Source: Todiramphus chloris collaris
Taxonomy: Eukaryota > Chordata > Aves > Coraciiformes > Alcedinidae
Length of the DNA stretch: 64,000 nucleotides
Direction: 5' to 3'
Assembly (NCBI GenBank): GCA_025345505.1
Contig: JANVCC010000018.1
Span: forward strand, 6,247,741 to 6,311,740
Below, in pieces: positions 37,388 through 50,700 of the stretch. Position numbers and translations under genes: made by a program. The notes beneath the pieces were generated by a model that worked only from the letters and a program-made list of their open reading frames with translations, was not told the DNA's origin and did not search any database. How positions within the stretch are numbered: position 1 is the stretch's first letter; the number at the start of each line of letters is the position of its first letter.

Positions 37388-40300
37388 ATTGGCCAGCTGT
37401 CCTCGGGGCAGCTTTGTTGGTGGCTCTGCTGGGAACCTCCGTTAGAAGTTTCTCCCAGCAGCACGAGACTCCATCCCACTGTTCCCCTGGGCACTGAGCA
37501 GGCACAGAGCAGCTGCAGTTTAAAAGCACTGAGATGCACAGGGGTCGGTTTGTTCAGCTCTGTGTCCTGCCAGGTTGTGTCTTTGGAGACTGTCAATTCT
37601 CAGGTGCAGCACAGCAAAAACTCTCCTCCTCTGCCTCAGGGACACAGTCACCTGCTGCTGCTTTGCCTTTTCAATGAAGCTTCCCAGTGAATCAGCATCT
37701 GTTTTATGCACCAGATTTCACACTTAATGATGTGAGAACTATCTGATTTCATCCTTGAAGCCTAAAACTTATAGACATTTTTGTAACCATAATACTCAGC
37801 ACTCTTGCCAGGTAGCGAAATGTGGTCTTGCAGAGAGTAAAGGTAAAAAAAGAAAAGCATTCAGAGGAACTTGAGGTCTCAAAAATTGCAGGAAAAGAGA
37901 ATTCCCTCCCTCACCTGTCAGCTGTATAAATCCAACTGGTGTTTCCATCAATCAGTCCAGATGTTTTATAAAGGGAAGACTCTGCTGTAACGCTCTGAGA
38001 CTGTTTTGTACATATCTACAATATGATATTCATACAAGGTATCTGACTGCCCACTATACACTAGGCTGCTACAGTCTGGACTTCATCAGACTCTAAGCTA
38101 ACTTGCCTTCTCTTCTTCATCTTCAAAGAGCTGGACAACAAATACCGGGTCTTGAAGGACCCAAGTTTCTCTTAAGCAATCCCTTCCTCTCAAGAAGATT
38201 GATTTAATTTTGTGGTTTCTATCTATGGCCCAGAAAGGCAAGTAGAAAAGGAGATGAACAAGTGACATTTGGAAACAAACTATGATCCAAAAAAACCCCA
38301 GGATTTGGCTTTAAAAGGTTCTCCAACTATTTCACTTGGAATGCAGAAGGTGAATTGAGACGAGAGGATGCAGCAGGGACTGAATCTAGCAGCGATTCTT
38401 GTAAGGTGCATGAGTGATTTAAGGAATTAGTTCTCAAATCTATAGAGCCCTTCCTGAAAACCCAGTGACCTGACACAGAAGGTCCCAGCCTTCAGGGACT
38501 CCCCAGGGACAGATGTCCGAGGTGCTATTCAACCATTAAAGTGGGGGACTCAGCAGAAGTGATTTAATCCACCTAAGCCGTGGCAGGTCAGCAAGCTCAG
38601 GGGCAGGCCGGGTACATCAAGGTGGGAGAACACGGTTGGCAGGAGGCATAGCTGGTGGCAGTGGCCAACAGCAACCCCGTCCTCCAGTGCCTGCCAGGGA
38701 ACAGCAGGGGTTAGCTGCGACCCACGGCGCGACCCATCACCACCCGCGCCACCCAGGAAGGGGATACAACCCTGCAAAGTTTCACCGTTATTTTTAGGTA
38801 GAAAAGAGGAGGGGGATGAAACTGGGAGCGAAGCCAAGCGAACAGCTCAGCTACTGCCTCTGCCAGCAGTCAGCCCAGTCGAGAAGGTCTGGGCTGGCAT
38901 CATTACACTGCAGCGAGGGCAGGAACGAGCGTGGCTTGCCTTATGGGGGACCACCCCGTGACACGTAACTCCCTTATCCTTTCCTTTTCTCCCTCTGTTT
39001 GTGTAAATCCATTTGTGGGACCTGCTTGCGTGCGGGTGGGGAAGCGCTGTCGATAAGGAACGCAGCGGGTTTAATCCGCTCTCCCACATCCTTAGGACTG
39101 TATTTGGGTATTACTTGAATGAGAGCCCCTGGGGATTGAGCCTGGCCCCTGTTACTGCCAATCAGTGCAAGGCAGGAGGTTTAGATTAGATTAGCGTTTA
39201 ATCTGAACGCTTGTCAATATAAGAATCTGCTTCTTTCAGTCACATGTTCTGAACGTACATAAGGCACAGGCATCATTTAAAACTGACAAGGAGACATACA
39301 AAGTTCTTCATCTTACAGCGCCGACACGGAGCCCTAGAAAAAAATATTACAAAAAATAAAGAAAATTGCCCTACACTTGCTCCTCCACTCTTTTTACTTA
39401 AAAAAATACATTCTTTTTATTAACAAAATTGCAGCTCAGATAATCAAATAAAATAATGAGATTTTCAAAATACAAAAATATTCTGCTACATTTCATCTAC
39501 AGAAGCTTTCTGTATGAATTGGGCAGTTCCCATTATTGCTACCATATGCAAAAGGAGTACTGGGTACATCCCTGTTAGATAAATACCACACTGTCCCTCC
39601 GGAGAAGAGGAAAACAGTTTACAATCGACTGCATTTACCTTGCAAGAGCCTGAATTCAGATTGGGTGCTGTGCAATTCACAGGCAACTGCACAACTGATC
39701 TAGAAATAATATCTTAAGCCACATTCAAATCACTCCAATCAACCACAGCCAGCAGTTTCTGCAACCCTTTTATCACTGGGCTAAGTATTCAGCTTATGTA
39801 AACTGACACAGATCTGCCGCCTTGTAGCTACAGATTTATAGTAGCTGAAAATATAACACATTAAAAAAAAAACATTAACAGCCTTTACTGGGACCTGTGA
39901 TTGTTTTTAAAGAAGGCTATTCAGAGACACACAAATATTACAGAATAAATCAAACCCCCAAAACCCTTTTCTACAATGTTTTGGAGCTATGTGATACTAC
40001 TACATAACTTACCTACTTCAAAGTGCAGTAAATCTGCTGTTTCAACTTCCATCAGACTCAAAACTGTAAACAGGCTGATGGGTTTTATTGTTGTAAACAC
40101 GTATGCCCCAGGCATACAAATCTTGATTTGTCCAAGAACTGAAACAAAACACTTCAGCCTTATATGTCAATTCAACACAAGTCTTACACGTAGTTAACTC
40201 TTACCCCTGTGCACTCAAAATACATCCTTTACATCTCACTTGTGATAAGTGTTCTGCTGAATTAGGGCAGTTCACTGGGCCTCAAGACTTCAAACTTGTC

Positions 40301-41707
40301 TGAAAAGGTTTCAGTATTGAACTTGAGATGCTCAGTGGATGCACCGATTTTACTTCACGGTGTCTTTCAGTAAAGCTTTCCCAGTTTCCAGTCCCAGCAG
40401 TGTGGGTCACTCCCCAGAAGGCCCTGAGCAAATTATTTGTGGTCACTACTGCCAGTGACACCCACCTACCTCAAGTGCTCCCAAGCAGTGGCAAGCCAGT
40501 CCTCCACAAAGGGGCTTCTACTGCAAAATTCAGGCACCCTCCCACATATTCATACAGTGGAGCCAGTGGGCTGTAAATTCGTGTCTTGTGCTTATTTCTT
40601 GAAGGTAAATGAGCCTTTAACTCTTGGATTCATCACCCTCTGGGTTTAGATATGTCTTCAGAGTCCGGGCATTTTGGCTTAAGTTTGGAGTCAGCCTCTG
40701 GAGGTCTCTGTATCTCCACTGCCTACAGAAGCAGCCCAGAATGACCAGGTCTGAATGCTAGTGGTCCAGAAAGTGCCTGAGGTTAGAGGTGTCTTTCAGC
40801 AGCGTGAATCTATATCAGAAACGAGGTTTGAATTCATCTATCTAAAGCACAACAATATCCCTGGCTGAAAAAACATCACCATTTGAAGGTCAAGGGTAAC
40901 CTCATGATTATAAAACACCGTGTGCAAGCTGAGATAACAGAGAGCCTACACCACGTGAGAATGGATGAGTATCATGATCACTGAAAGGCCAAAATTTACA
41001 GAAATTTGAATGGCATAGTCTAATTTTGGGGAGGGATGACTGATCTGGGGCATCCTGAGTGGAAATGTTGGTTTTGAAAATGCGAAGTACTCATTCCCTG
41101 ACGAAGATCAGTTTAAAGATTTCAGAAGTAAGGAACTCCAGTAATGGGAAATGTAAGGTTCTGTCTCATAGAAAATCTATAAAGTTAAATTACATCAAAC
41201 TCTCTTTCAGAAGAACTCTTTGTGATAGAAACATGTCTGCACCCGTGATTTGCTCCATTTCAAAACAATGTAAATCCTAATTTTATGTATTATACTTCAG
41301 GATTCCCAAGTGCTTTCCAAACACACTAGAGTGTGATTTATAGGTGATTATGTTCAAAAGCCACCCGAGCATCAGTTGAACCTGATGCATCACATTTATG
41401 CTTTTTTCCCTTGACCTACAAGTCCACAGAATCTCCTACTGCAATGAGCTTTCCGTTCATCACTGAAAACCAAACAAAGCTCACCCAAGCCTTCAGCACC
41501 TTACATTCCTGAACATTTCTAAAGTCTTTTTTAGCACAGTGCGTGGAGTTAGATACACATTTTGCACGCTGGTGTCCTCTCCTGATTCCATTACTGACTG
41601 TGTCAGAATCATCTTTTATCCTTTCCAACAAAATGTGAGCAGAGAAACGACCCAGAAGACTCTCACAGAGTCTGGGCATGGGATGTGGAAAGTCGTATTC
41701 AGAGCTT
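37388..41707. other. Region 3' of MFSD2B, including its 3' UTR
   Basis: No exon was recognised. The MFSD2B 3' UTR must start at 41707 and run leftwards; minus-strand AATAAA candidates are at 40084-40089 and 39416-39421. A GC-richer patch at about 38.55-39.1 kb holds GATA and CACCC motifs. Confidence 0.45.
38949..39060. promoter_or_regulatory. GATA plus CACCC motif cluster
   Basis: Within about 110 bases there are two GATAAGG-type sites (38972-38979 on the minus strand, 39052-39058 on the plus strand) and two CACCC-type boxes (CCACCCC near 38951; minus-strand CCCCACCCG near 39033-39041). This pairing is typical of red-cell enhancers, which would fit MFSD2B 2.7 kb away. Inference from motifs only. 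Confidence 0.3.
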
Positions 41708-41765
41708 TCAGACTGAGGTGTCCTCTCTGTGGTCATCCAGGTTCTCTGTGCTTTGATGGCTCCTT
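41708..41765 (-). CDS. MFSD2B: MFSD2B exon J (C-terminal tail)
   Basis: Acceptor TTTTAACAG is in the right phase for exon I. It codes R, then [18 protein letters not shown] and a TGA at 41708-41710. The length and hydrophilic, Ser/Thr/Asp-rich character resemble the 20-residue cytosolic tail of MFSD2A after its LQALR. The tail is short, so the assignment rests mainly on splice phase and position. The 3' UTR continues to lower coordinates; its end was not identified. Confidence 0.65.
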
Positions 41766-44700
41766 CTGTTAAAAGCAAAACAAATTCTACGTGACCAGAC
41801 TTCTGGCTTTTGATAATTAATCAAGCTAGATCTTGGCAATCTCAAACAACTGAGAACCACCAGCACGGTGTAGCTGCCATGGACAGTGACTGAAGCACCT
41901 AAACAGAGGGACCAGTCCCATTTCAGATTGTGTAGCTTGTCCTCTCTTGGTGTGCAGATGACACTTGAGAAAGCAGCTAGTGCATGAGAGGCCTCTCGCA
42001 TATCTGCCAACCCCATGCAGGTATTTCTTAGATGCCTTAAGGGCAGTGAAGTGGTCCCAGATACCCAGGCTTATGTCCTGGAGTTGATCCCTTAGCATGG
42101 AAATTAGTTTACAATTCCAGTCATTTGTGACAAAAACAAGACAGAGAAACAACATCTTTTGATATTTAATCCATCAGTCTGCTGGGATAGATTGTTCTTA
42201 TGTACATCCTCAGTACACCAAGACTCCATTTGCCAGAGGTGGATGATTCTGAGCTAGGCAAGATTTTCTTTGGAGAGGGAGGAAAGGAGAGCAAAAGGGT
42301 AAAAAGGGAAAGAGCAGCTCAAAGCTGTCCTTTCTTTTCCTCCCACGATGTTTCCTGCCTACGCCTCTAAGTGGTTTGGAAGTTTCTTACATGCCATAAA
42401 ACACCAAGAATGCAGTCAAGATGCCATTCTCTTCTATATACAAGTAAATTGTAACTATTCACATGTTCTCCACAAATTTTATCTATAGAGAGAGTTCTTC
42501 ATTTCTGGCTTGAAACCCTGCACTGTGACAGGACCTTGTGCATCACCCCAGGGAAAAAGTAAAATACAGCAGCTGATACAGCTGAGGAATTGCCCTCTAA
42601 GCAGACAGTTCTGTACTACAAGAACAAGATACCAGAGCATGGAATGGTACCATTCAGTTAATAATTCAACTAATAAGAGTGTTGTTGTCTTTCATTGTAA
42701 GGAATATAGAGGTGCATGTTGGTAGCTAACGAACTGTTTTGCCCAGTATGACTAAGAGCTGCTGTGGTGCCCTCGCTGCAGTTTGCTGCCAGTTCAAACC
42801 TACCTTAACACTTCAAGAGCAAGCTTTGTTTCCTTCCGACTTTCTTCAGTGATTGGGTAGAAGAGAAGTATAAATAAACCTACAAGGATGAGGATAGCAG
42901 GGACTGCTCCAATGAGGATTTTCAGCGTGAGGATCACATCGTTGGATTGTCTGCATATCCCCGGCTTGTAGCCAGTAAACCTAAACAAATGGGAGTAACA
43001 GTGGTGTGTGTCCATAGCAAAAGTTATGGCCAAAGTTCATCTGAAGGCTCCCTTCTTTCCCCCAACGCTCTTCAAGACTTTTCCCCCATTTTTCCTATGC
43101 CTCTTTTTTTCTTCCCCGCACTATATGTTTCAAATCTTGTTTTTCAAATCCCATTTTTGTGCTCCATTTCAGGTAACTACATTACCTCTGTATTTTCTCA
43201 TTATCATGACACAACATTTAACTACTAAGAAAGGCACAGAATCCCATGTAAGGAAAGTGATCTGTTATGTGTTTCCTGTTCAGCTTAGGCTCTGCCTCAA
43301 AAGTATGCAAATAACCTGACCGATTTCAACAGCAATAATTAACTTTAATTTAAACACACACTTAAGCACTCTTCTCAAGATAGACAAATTTACTCAAGTG
43401 CTTCGAGACAGGTACACACGGTTCATTGGTTCAAGGCTTCCATGCCATCCCACAACTGCTGATATACTCAAATTCCCGTTCCCAATTTGTGGAATGAGCT
43501 TATTTTCCTCTGAGCATGCACCTATGAAAACTACAGCTCATTTGGCATCACTCTGTCTTCTCTGTTCTCCCAAAAAACATCTGCCTTGGCAAACTGCTGG
43601 AAGCTAACTGGAATGCAATTGAAAAGGGGCTAATGGGTGAACAGGCATTTGTCTGAGGCTGTTAGCAGTAAGCATTTAAAACTTCCAAACCCAAAGTGCT
43701 CAGCCAAGCACTGCCTGCTATTTATCAGCTTCAGCTGAAGGCCCTGAAGGAAAACATTCTGGTTACCAAAAGCTAACTTGGAGCCAGGGGCTAGATAGTA
43801 TTTCAGACAAGTTCCCTTCCAAGTGTTTGTTGTGTGCATGTGGGCTGTAGCAGCTAGAGGCCCTTTCTGCCAGGTCACACACAACAGCAGGGCAGGAGAT
43901 GTCTGACCACTCTTCTCAGCCTGTCTAGTCAGAACAGACAAGGCAACAGTGGAAGAACACCAAGCATCTTCCAAACCAACAAGGTCCAGGTGACCAGAGC
44001 TGTAAGCAAAGCTGTGAGAAAGATTCTCTTCCTGACTTGGATCAGTGTCCAGCTCTCTAAACCATGCAGGAATTGGTGACCCTTTCATGCTGAGCAGGCC
44101 ACTACCCCTGGAAGCACTCCAACCCCTGGGAAGATTTACAAGCTTGTACACACAGTCCAACCCAAATGCAACAGGGAATGCATAAAGCAGCTGTATCAAT
44201 TCTGGGGGACCTTCATTTGATGAGATTTCTCGTTTAGTTCTTTACTCATATAAGGCACTAAAATTTACATGACTAATTTGGAAAGAGGAAAACCTGAAGG
44301 GAAGTCAAGTCTTTCTGAACTGGAACATGTTAGGACAGGCGACCTAATGCTCAGTGGTCTGGTCTAGGTGGTAACAATCCTGACTTTAGTGGTGAGACAT
44401 CTGGAGCTGCTGGCACTTTCAGGCTCAGGGCGAAAAGGCAATTAACGCCACAGGGTAAGGGCAGAGTAACTTCAGAATGCTTTCAGAGTAGATCTGCTAA
44501 GTGGAAACACAGTGTTACTTACTCCAGTCCTGCTGCAGAAATTCCTAAGCCAATTCCTGCTGACATCTTGGTAAAGAAAACGTAAGAAGAATAGAAAATG
44601 GTTTCATGCCCTTTCCCATGAGGATTCTGCAGGCGAAAGTTATCAACAACATCAGGCAGCATCGACCTAGGGATGAGCAAGATAAAAGAAAAACTCAAGT

Positions 44701-47700
44701 CAAATTCTTTTCTCAAAGTCCAAACTTACTGAAAGAGTACATTCCTCCTCCCTTTTTAAGAGCCGACTGATGTCATACACATGAAAGAATCCAGTTCAAA
44801 AAGTCCTATTCCTGGACAGGAGGGCAAAAATCAGTGTACTAAACACATGGCCGCATATTACAAAGTAGAAAACCAGCTAAAAAACTAGTGAACACTTGCT
44901 GGGAGGTGACAGGATGCTGTAGCCTGACTGTCATTCCAATCAATAGTTGTGATATTAAAAATCAACAACAAACCCCGCATTTCTTAAGATTTCAAGGGAC
45001 TCTGAATCTCTGAATAGTTTCTCTCTGAAATAACTGTTTTGACAAGGCAACAAAATTTTCAGAAACCAGTGAGGCCTCTTCTCTCTCTACTTCAAAGAGA
45101 CTGAATTTGCTGATGGGGAACCAGAATCGAAGCTGCTCAGATGTCAATTGTGAATTGACATTTTATTTCCAATATATGTCATGACTTACTGTTGGAAAAA
45201 AGGGCTTCGCACCATCTGTGTAGAAAAGCTTATGTAGTCTGACAGCTTATTTCTAACTATGTTTCCACAATCACTTGGAGTTTTCAGGGCTTTGTACAGA
45301 TGAGTAATGCAAAACAGCTCTCAGCAACGGTCTTGCTTTCTGGTCAATTTGACCTGAATAATAATTATTTCCTCTGGAGAGGAAATGTCCCATCTGACTC
45401 ATCCTTGACTGTTTTTTTCCCCCACATATTTTTAGTCCTCAAAAGCGAAGAACCTTGAATTCTCTGTTTCTTTTAATCCTATCCCTGTGTTATTTGATAT
45501 AGAACAGAGGACTACTCAAGCAGGGATACATAGCTTGGCTTACGTTTCCTCTGCTACCTTCTTAATTGCTCAGCATTACTGATTTCTCTAACATCATCAC
45601 AAGTTCTACAGCTATTTAGATTATTGGTTCATCTACATACTCTTATACACAAAGAGCAGCCACAGATACAGTAGATGCAATCTGTTAACAGCAGGGCAAC
45701 CAAAGTCACATCACTGCAAACAGCCTCTATTATAAAAGCAGAAAAAGATTCTTGGAGGAAATGACTCTTGACAAATCGTGAAGCTTTCAGAGGTGAATGC
45801 CATGCACTAGGATATACATGTAATGTAGACATACACCCCTTCCCCACCTCAAATATAAAATGATCCTACCATGGCAACAGAAGAGATGCTGCAATGCTCA
45901 GACCAGAGACGAAGGCCACAAAGTAAGCCAGGATCAGGTTTGGAATGGTCACTAGCATGACTGCAAAAGGAATCATCCACTGAGGAAGAAGAAAAACAGT
46001 ACATCTAACTTACAGTGTATATAGATCGTTCCCTTCACAACAGAAGATTGTGTTACAAAACAGTCCACGCACAGCAATGCCTAACGCTTCAGAAGTTTGG
46101 TGAAATGGCATTTCCAAAGAGCCCTGAGACAATTTGGTTTTACCTATCCAGAAGAATCAGAGAAATACAGGACAAGCCATGGTAGTGCCTTCTCCGTTGG
46201 CAGTATTAGGGCTGTAACAGTACTAGTAAATTAAAACCAGTCCCAAGAGCCCATTTATCAGTCACGAGGCCAACTGGCAGACCCGAGCCACATTCATACT
46301 CCTCCTAAACATTCAGTCTTCAAAAGAAGTGGGGCCATATAAATAGTTTTTGTGAAGAGTTCTTACATGGGCTAGTACCCAGACTGTGCCCAGATGTTTC
46401 TTGAGAGATTGCTAATCAGCTTGCACTGAGATTTTTCTGCCAGTTTAGTAACAGAGATGACCAAACACCAGTGGAACTACTTAATTTACTACTAGAGACA
46501 AAGGCTTGAAACATCATCACACCCGGTCATTTTAAACTGTAAATATCCCATTTCACAGATCATCCTGAGTCCTGAATGAAGAAGAGGTTGCTTACACCTT
46601 CATTTCCAATAACCACTTTAAAGCAATCTCAGTACTTGGCAAGAGCTAAAACTGGTCAGGCAGTGTTGGTTTAGTCCCAGTCCGCACAGTCAGATGTGCT
46701 CGTAACACTGCACAAGTCACCAAGGCTACCCTCACAACCAGACTTAATGGGGATGCTCAGGGTTTGTTTTCTGGAAGTACTTAAAACCACCAGACTTCCT
46801 CAACTTCAACTTGAGGCAACGGGTTTACAGGATTGAAAATCCACTATTTTAAATGCTGATTGAATGCGCATGGCCCAGCTGCCCTCTACCCATCACATGC
46901 TCCATCTCCCATGCCTGTGAACCATGGGCACAGCACATGTAGAATCCAGAACCAGGGGCTTATCTACAGGGCTTTTTAATGACGGGGGATTAGTTCAACA
47001 TTAAGCGTTTCAATCCTCTATACTTGCAGCTTGGGAGTTGAGGGTATGAGAAGAGCTTTCACAGAGAGTGATTCCTCTAAGCACTGCTATTTACAGTTCT
47101 GTATGATAAGTGATTCTGGGAGTCCTGGAGTCTAATCCATTATGTTTATGTTTTAAATGCATTTCCCCTCTAAAGCATTTGCTCCTAACCTAAGGAGGCA
47201 GAAAATAACCTTTCCTGACTGCAAGTTCCCAGCACAGACAGATAATTCTTGCATTAGCCCAACGTTGTGGCAAAATCATTATTTCACCACAAGAGAGCAC
47301 TCCAGCAATACAAGATTTTATGTCGCCTATAAGCAATTTTATGACTGCCTTATGCTCCACATGGGGCACCCACTCAGAAACCAAAGCACTTAAACAAAAT
47401 TCTAGATCGATAATAATAATCGTCGCCCCTGTAATTTTTGACGGAAAGAGAAGCACGGCCCGCAGGACCGAGGCTGCAGTGCCCTCAGGTCTCACCCAGG
47501 GGATGGTGGTGCCATCACGGGGACAGGGCTCCTGCTGCAATAAACATCTAATGCAGCTCTTTCTTCTCGACTCGTAAAGAAAATACTCTGTTATTGGCAC
47601 CCTGCTGACAGAGCTGCTGCCCTCCGACTCATACCCGACACCTACAGTTCTCACATGTCTTCTACCCACTCTCTGACAGCACTGTGGAAGGAGACCCTGC

Positions 47701-50700
47701 TGGGGTGCTAAAGGTGGTACTGGCCTATGCAGCAGCACACGATGAAGGGCAAATAAGGCCAAAGTGCAGCTAGGACGTGACTGGAAATGGGGATGGAAGA
47801 GTGGCGTAGGGGCTGCACAGCCAGGATCCTCCCAAGGGCTGGCCTCCACGCTGCACCGCGCCAAGAGGTGGCAAATAAACAACTGCCTGCCTCTGGGGAG
47901 GTGAAAAGCTTGGGGGCGTTTTTCACTAAAACCTCCCAAACCCACAGCCAAAAGCTAGGATGGAAGCTAGAGCTGTGAGAAAGCATGATCTTCCACTTCT
48001 AGACACCTTGCCCAAACCATGACCGAAGAAGCTGCCACACTTCTTACCATTTCTTACGAGAAATTCCCTTCCAGGCAGCAGCGGAGAGACTTACCGACTG
48101 CAAGGTCAACACTTGCCCCGTGAGGGCAGAGCAGACAATCTAAATGCACGTAGCACGTGGAAGTAGAAGCAAATAAACAGAAAAGAATAATTTCTAGCCT
48201 GTGCAATACCCCATCATGGGAAGAACGCTACCAAGGATCTCTTGGGTAGGACCCTGTACTTCCACAAAGCTGAGGCTTTCAACTTTTGAGAAGTTTAGAT
48301 ACTTAGTACTTAGATTGTTGGTCATCTCTTGTGGAGGAATGAGTAAGAAGAGAGTAGTATCAGTGGAAGGAAGCCAAGGTTGTTTTTGCTTAGCTACCTA
48401 CCCCATCTTTCATACTCTTTCAGGGGTCTCTTCAACATAGAACAACTTCAACAGGAAAAATTAGTCTGGAGCAGTGTGAAATTTTTTTCAGGAAACTGAA
48501 TTTCAAATTGCATCTTCGTTCTGAAAGCTGAGTAAGGTTTTGGAGAAAAAAAACCCTTGCTTTCTCCTGTCTCTTTCCCTTCCAGAAGGACATTCCCAAG
48601 CGACTGGCATAAGACCCTTAAATGATGCAATTTTATTTCTGAGTGAGACCAAGCAGATCAGTTGCACAGATAACACACAGTGGTAGTGTAGGAAGCGCCT
48701 GTGATGCACCGCGAGACACAAAATCCATCAGCGAGCACACACTGAGTCCCTTGAGAAATGTCTACAAGGTGAAATAGAGAGGTGGCTTTTTTTTTCCAAT
48801 CCATCCCCTACTTAGACCGAAATACAGTCAAGGAAGTCAGCTGTAAAATTAAGTTAAACCATGTTTACAGAGGTGCTGACAGGCATTCCAGCCATGTTAA
48901 ACTAAATTCATAGAGCCAAGTTGGTTGAAGAAAGCCGTTTTCATAGCCAAGTAGACAGAGAAGCAGATTTCCTAAGGAGGAAATCTGCATTCCCTGCTCC
49001 CGTCAATGGTCCAACACTGCTTTTGGCAATTCATTTTGCTCAAGTGGTAAAAAGAAATGAGGATGGGACTTGGATTCCAGATGCCTACTTCAAAACACTG
49101 AACAATCCAGCATATTTGGAACTTGGGTTTTAAAGTTATTTCTGATTCTTTGGAAGTCATTCCAACACGCAGATTTTAATTCCAAAATTTATAACTGTTC
49201 AATTACATTCAACAATTGTCACCAGACCTAAATTTTTCAGCTTTGTTCAGATTTTGACATAGCCACAGGCTGGATTTTCCAAGTCCTTATGCTTTGTTGT
49301 GCACAAGGCAGCCACTTTTTCTTTCCTCTTTCATAAGTAATTGAAGGTAAACAGGGGAAAAATGGGGAGGAACAGGCCTATACAATGACTCACTGAGGAT
49401 GATGACAGAAAATTGCTGCTCTCTGCACTAAGTGAAGGACTTAAAATAATCCATCAGAGACGAGGGCAGGCTCACTGAGCTGGCTTTGCAGAGCTGTGTC
49501 AAAGTTAAACTAGGCTTCTTTCCTCAGAAGGTCACCTATTTCTTCACTAATAACTGTCCATCTCTGTTCAGTGGGATGTGGGCACCCCTGCTGCCTTGTG
49601 CTTCTGGAGAAGGATGTGTAACAGACTCCTGTTTCCTCCTCTGTGACTGAATTACAGATGTGCACAACTTAGCACCATATACGAAGACAAAGCAAGCCTT
49701 GTACCACAGGTAACTTGTCAACCTGAGGCAGCACAGATCTGAATTTAGAAAACATCCCTGGAGGTCACTTCTAAGAGCAGTCAAATGCAGAGCTTGTCGA
49801 GATTCTTAAATAATCTGGGACATTCCTTCACCATCCATCCATGTCTCAAAAGTTTCTCTTGGAAACTTGGAATCTGTCTGAAATTTGGTATGACGATTTA
49901 AAACAAACTTGGAGCAAATTTCATGTAGCTTGAGGTTACAAGCACTTGAAAGAGCTCCTGAAGTGGCTCCAGTTGTCAAACTAAGTGAGCACGAGCAGAT
50001 TCTTTTTTCCCAAAGGATTGTGCTTACCGAAATCCCACATGCTGCACACTTCTTGCCAAATCGCTGCAGAAACTTCTGCCAGAAGGGAATGCTCACAGCT
50101 GCCGATACCTACAGTTGACAAAAAACATTATCTGGGCTGTGCTTACTGCCACTGTCAGCTTCAGCTGCAGGGCTCGGGGACATCTTTTGTCTAGTACGTT
50201 ATGGTCTGTAAGGAAAGTGAACTTGCAGGTTCCTGTTTCTCATCATCATTTAGTGATTTTTTAATTTTTTAATTCCTATTATATATTACAACCAAAAGCC
50301 ATCCATTAGAGGGTTTTCCACAGTCAACTATCAGAAGGTACCATCTTCAAATTTCCTTTTCCTAATGTAAGCCTCAGCAATTAAAGCTATCCATGAACAG
50401 TCATTAAAGTTTGATCGTACTACAAATAGTCATACTTTATGCTAATGCCTTTTGACTCATTACCTGAACCCGACAAAGGATAAGTGGAGTAAGTTCTACC
50501 CCATTGTACAGGAAGAAAGTTGAAGCACAAGACAGAATTATCTCAAGATACACTTAAGAGAAAATATCCCATACTGCATGTTTATTGTTAGGAACCACCT
50601 GTAAGGGAGATATTCACTCACAGTCAACATTATCATTTCATATACTGCAATACTCACCTGGCAGCAGCAACTACTACAGGCAATACAGTACCAGTTCACT

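Noticed and set aside
43630-44199. 189-codon minus-strand open frame in an MFSD2B intron
   Set aside because: No known domain and no splice sites joining it to MFSD2B. The flanking exons splice together in phase without it.
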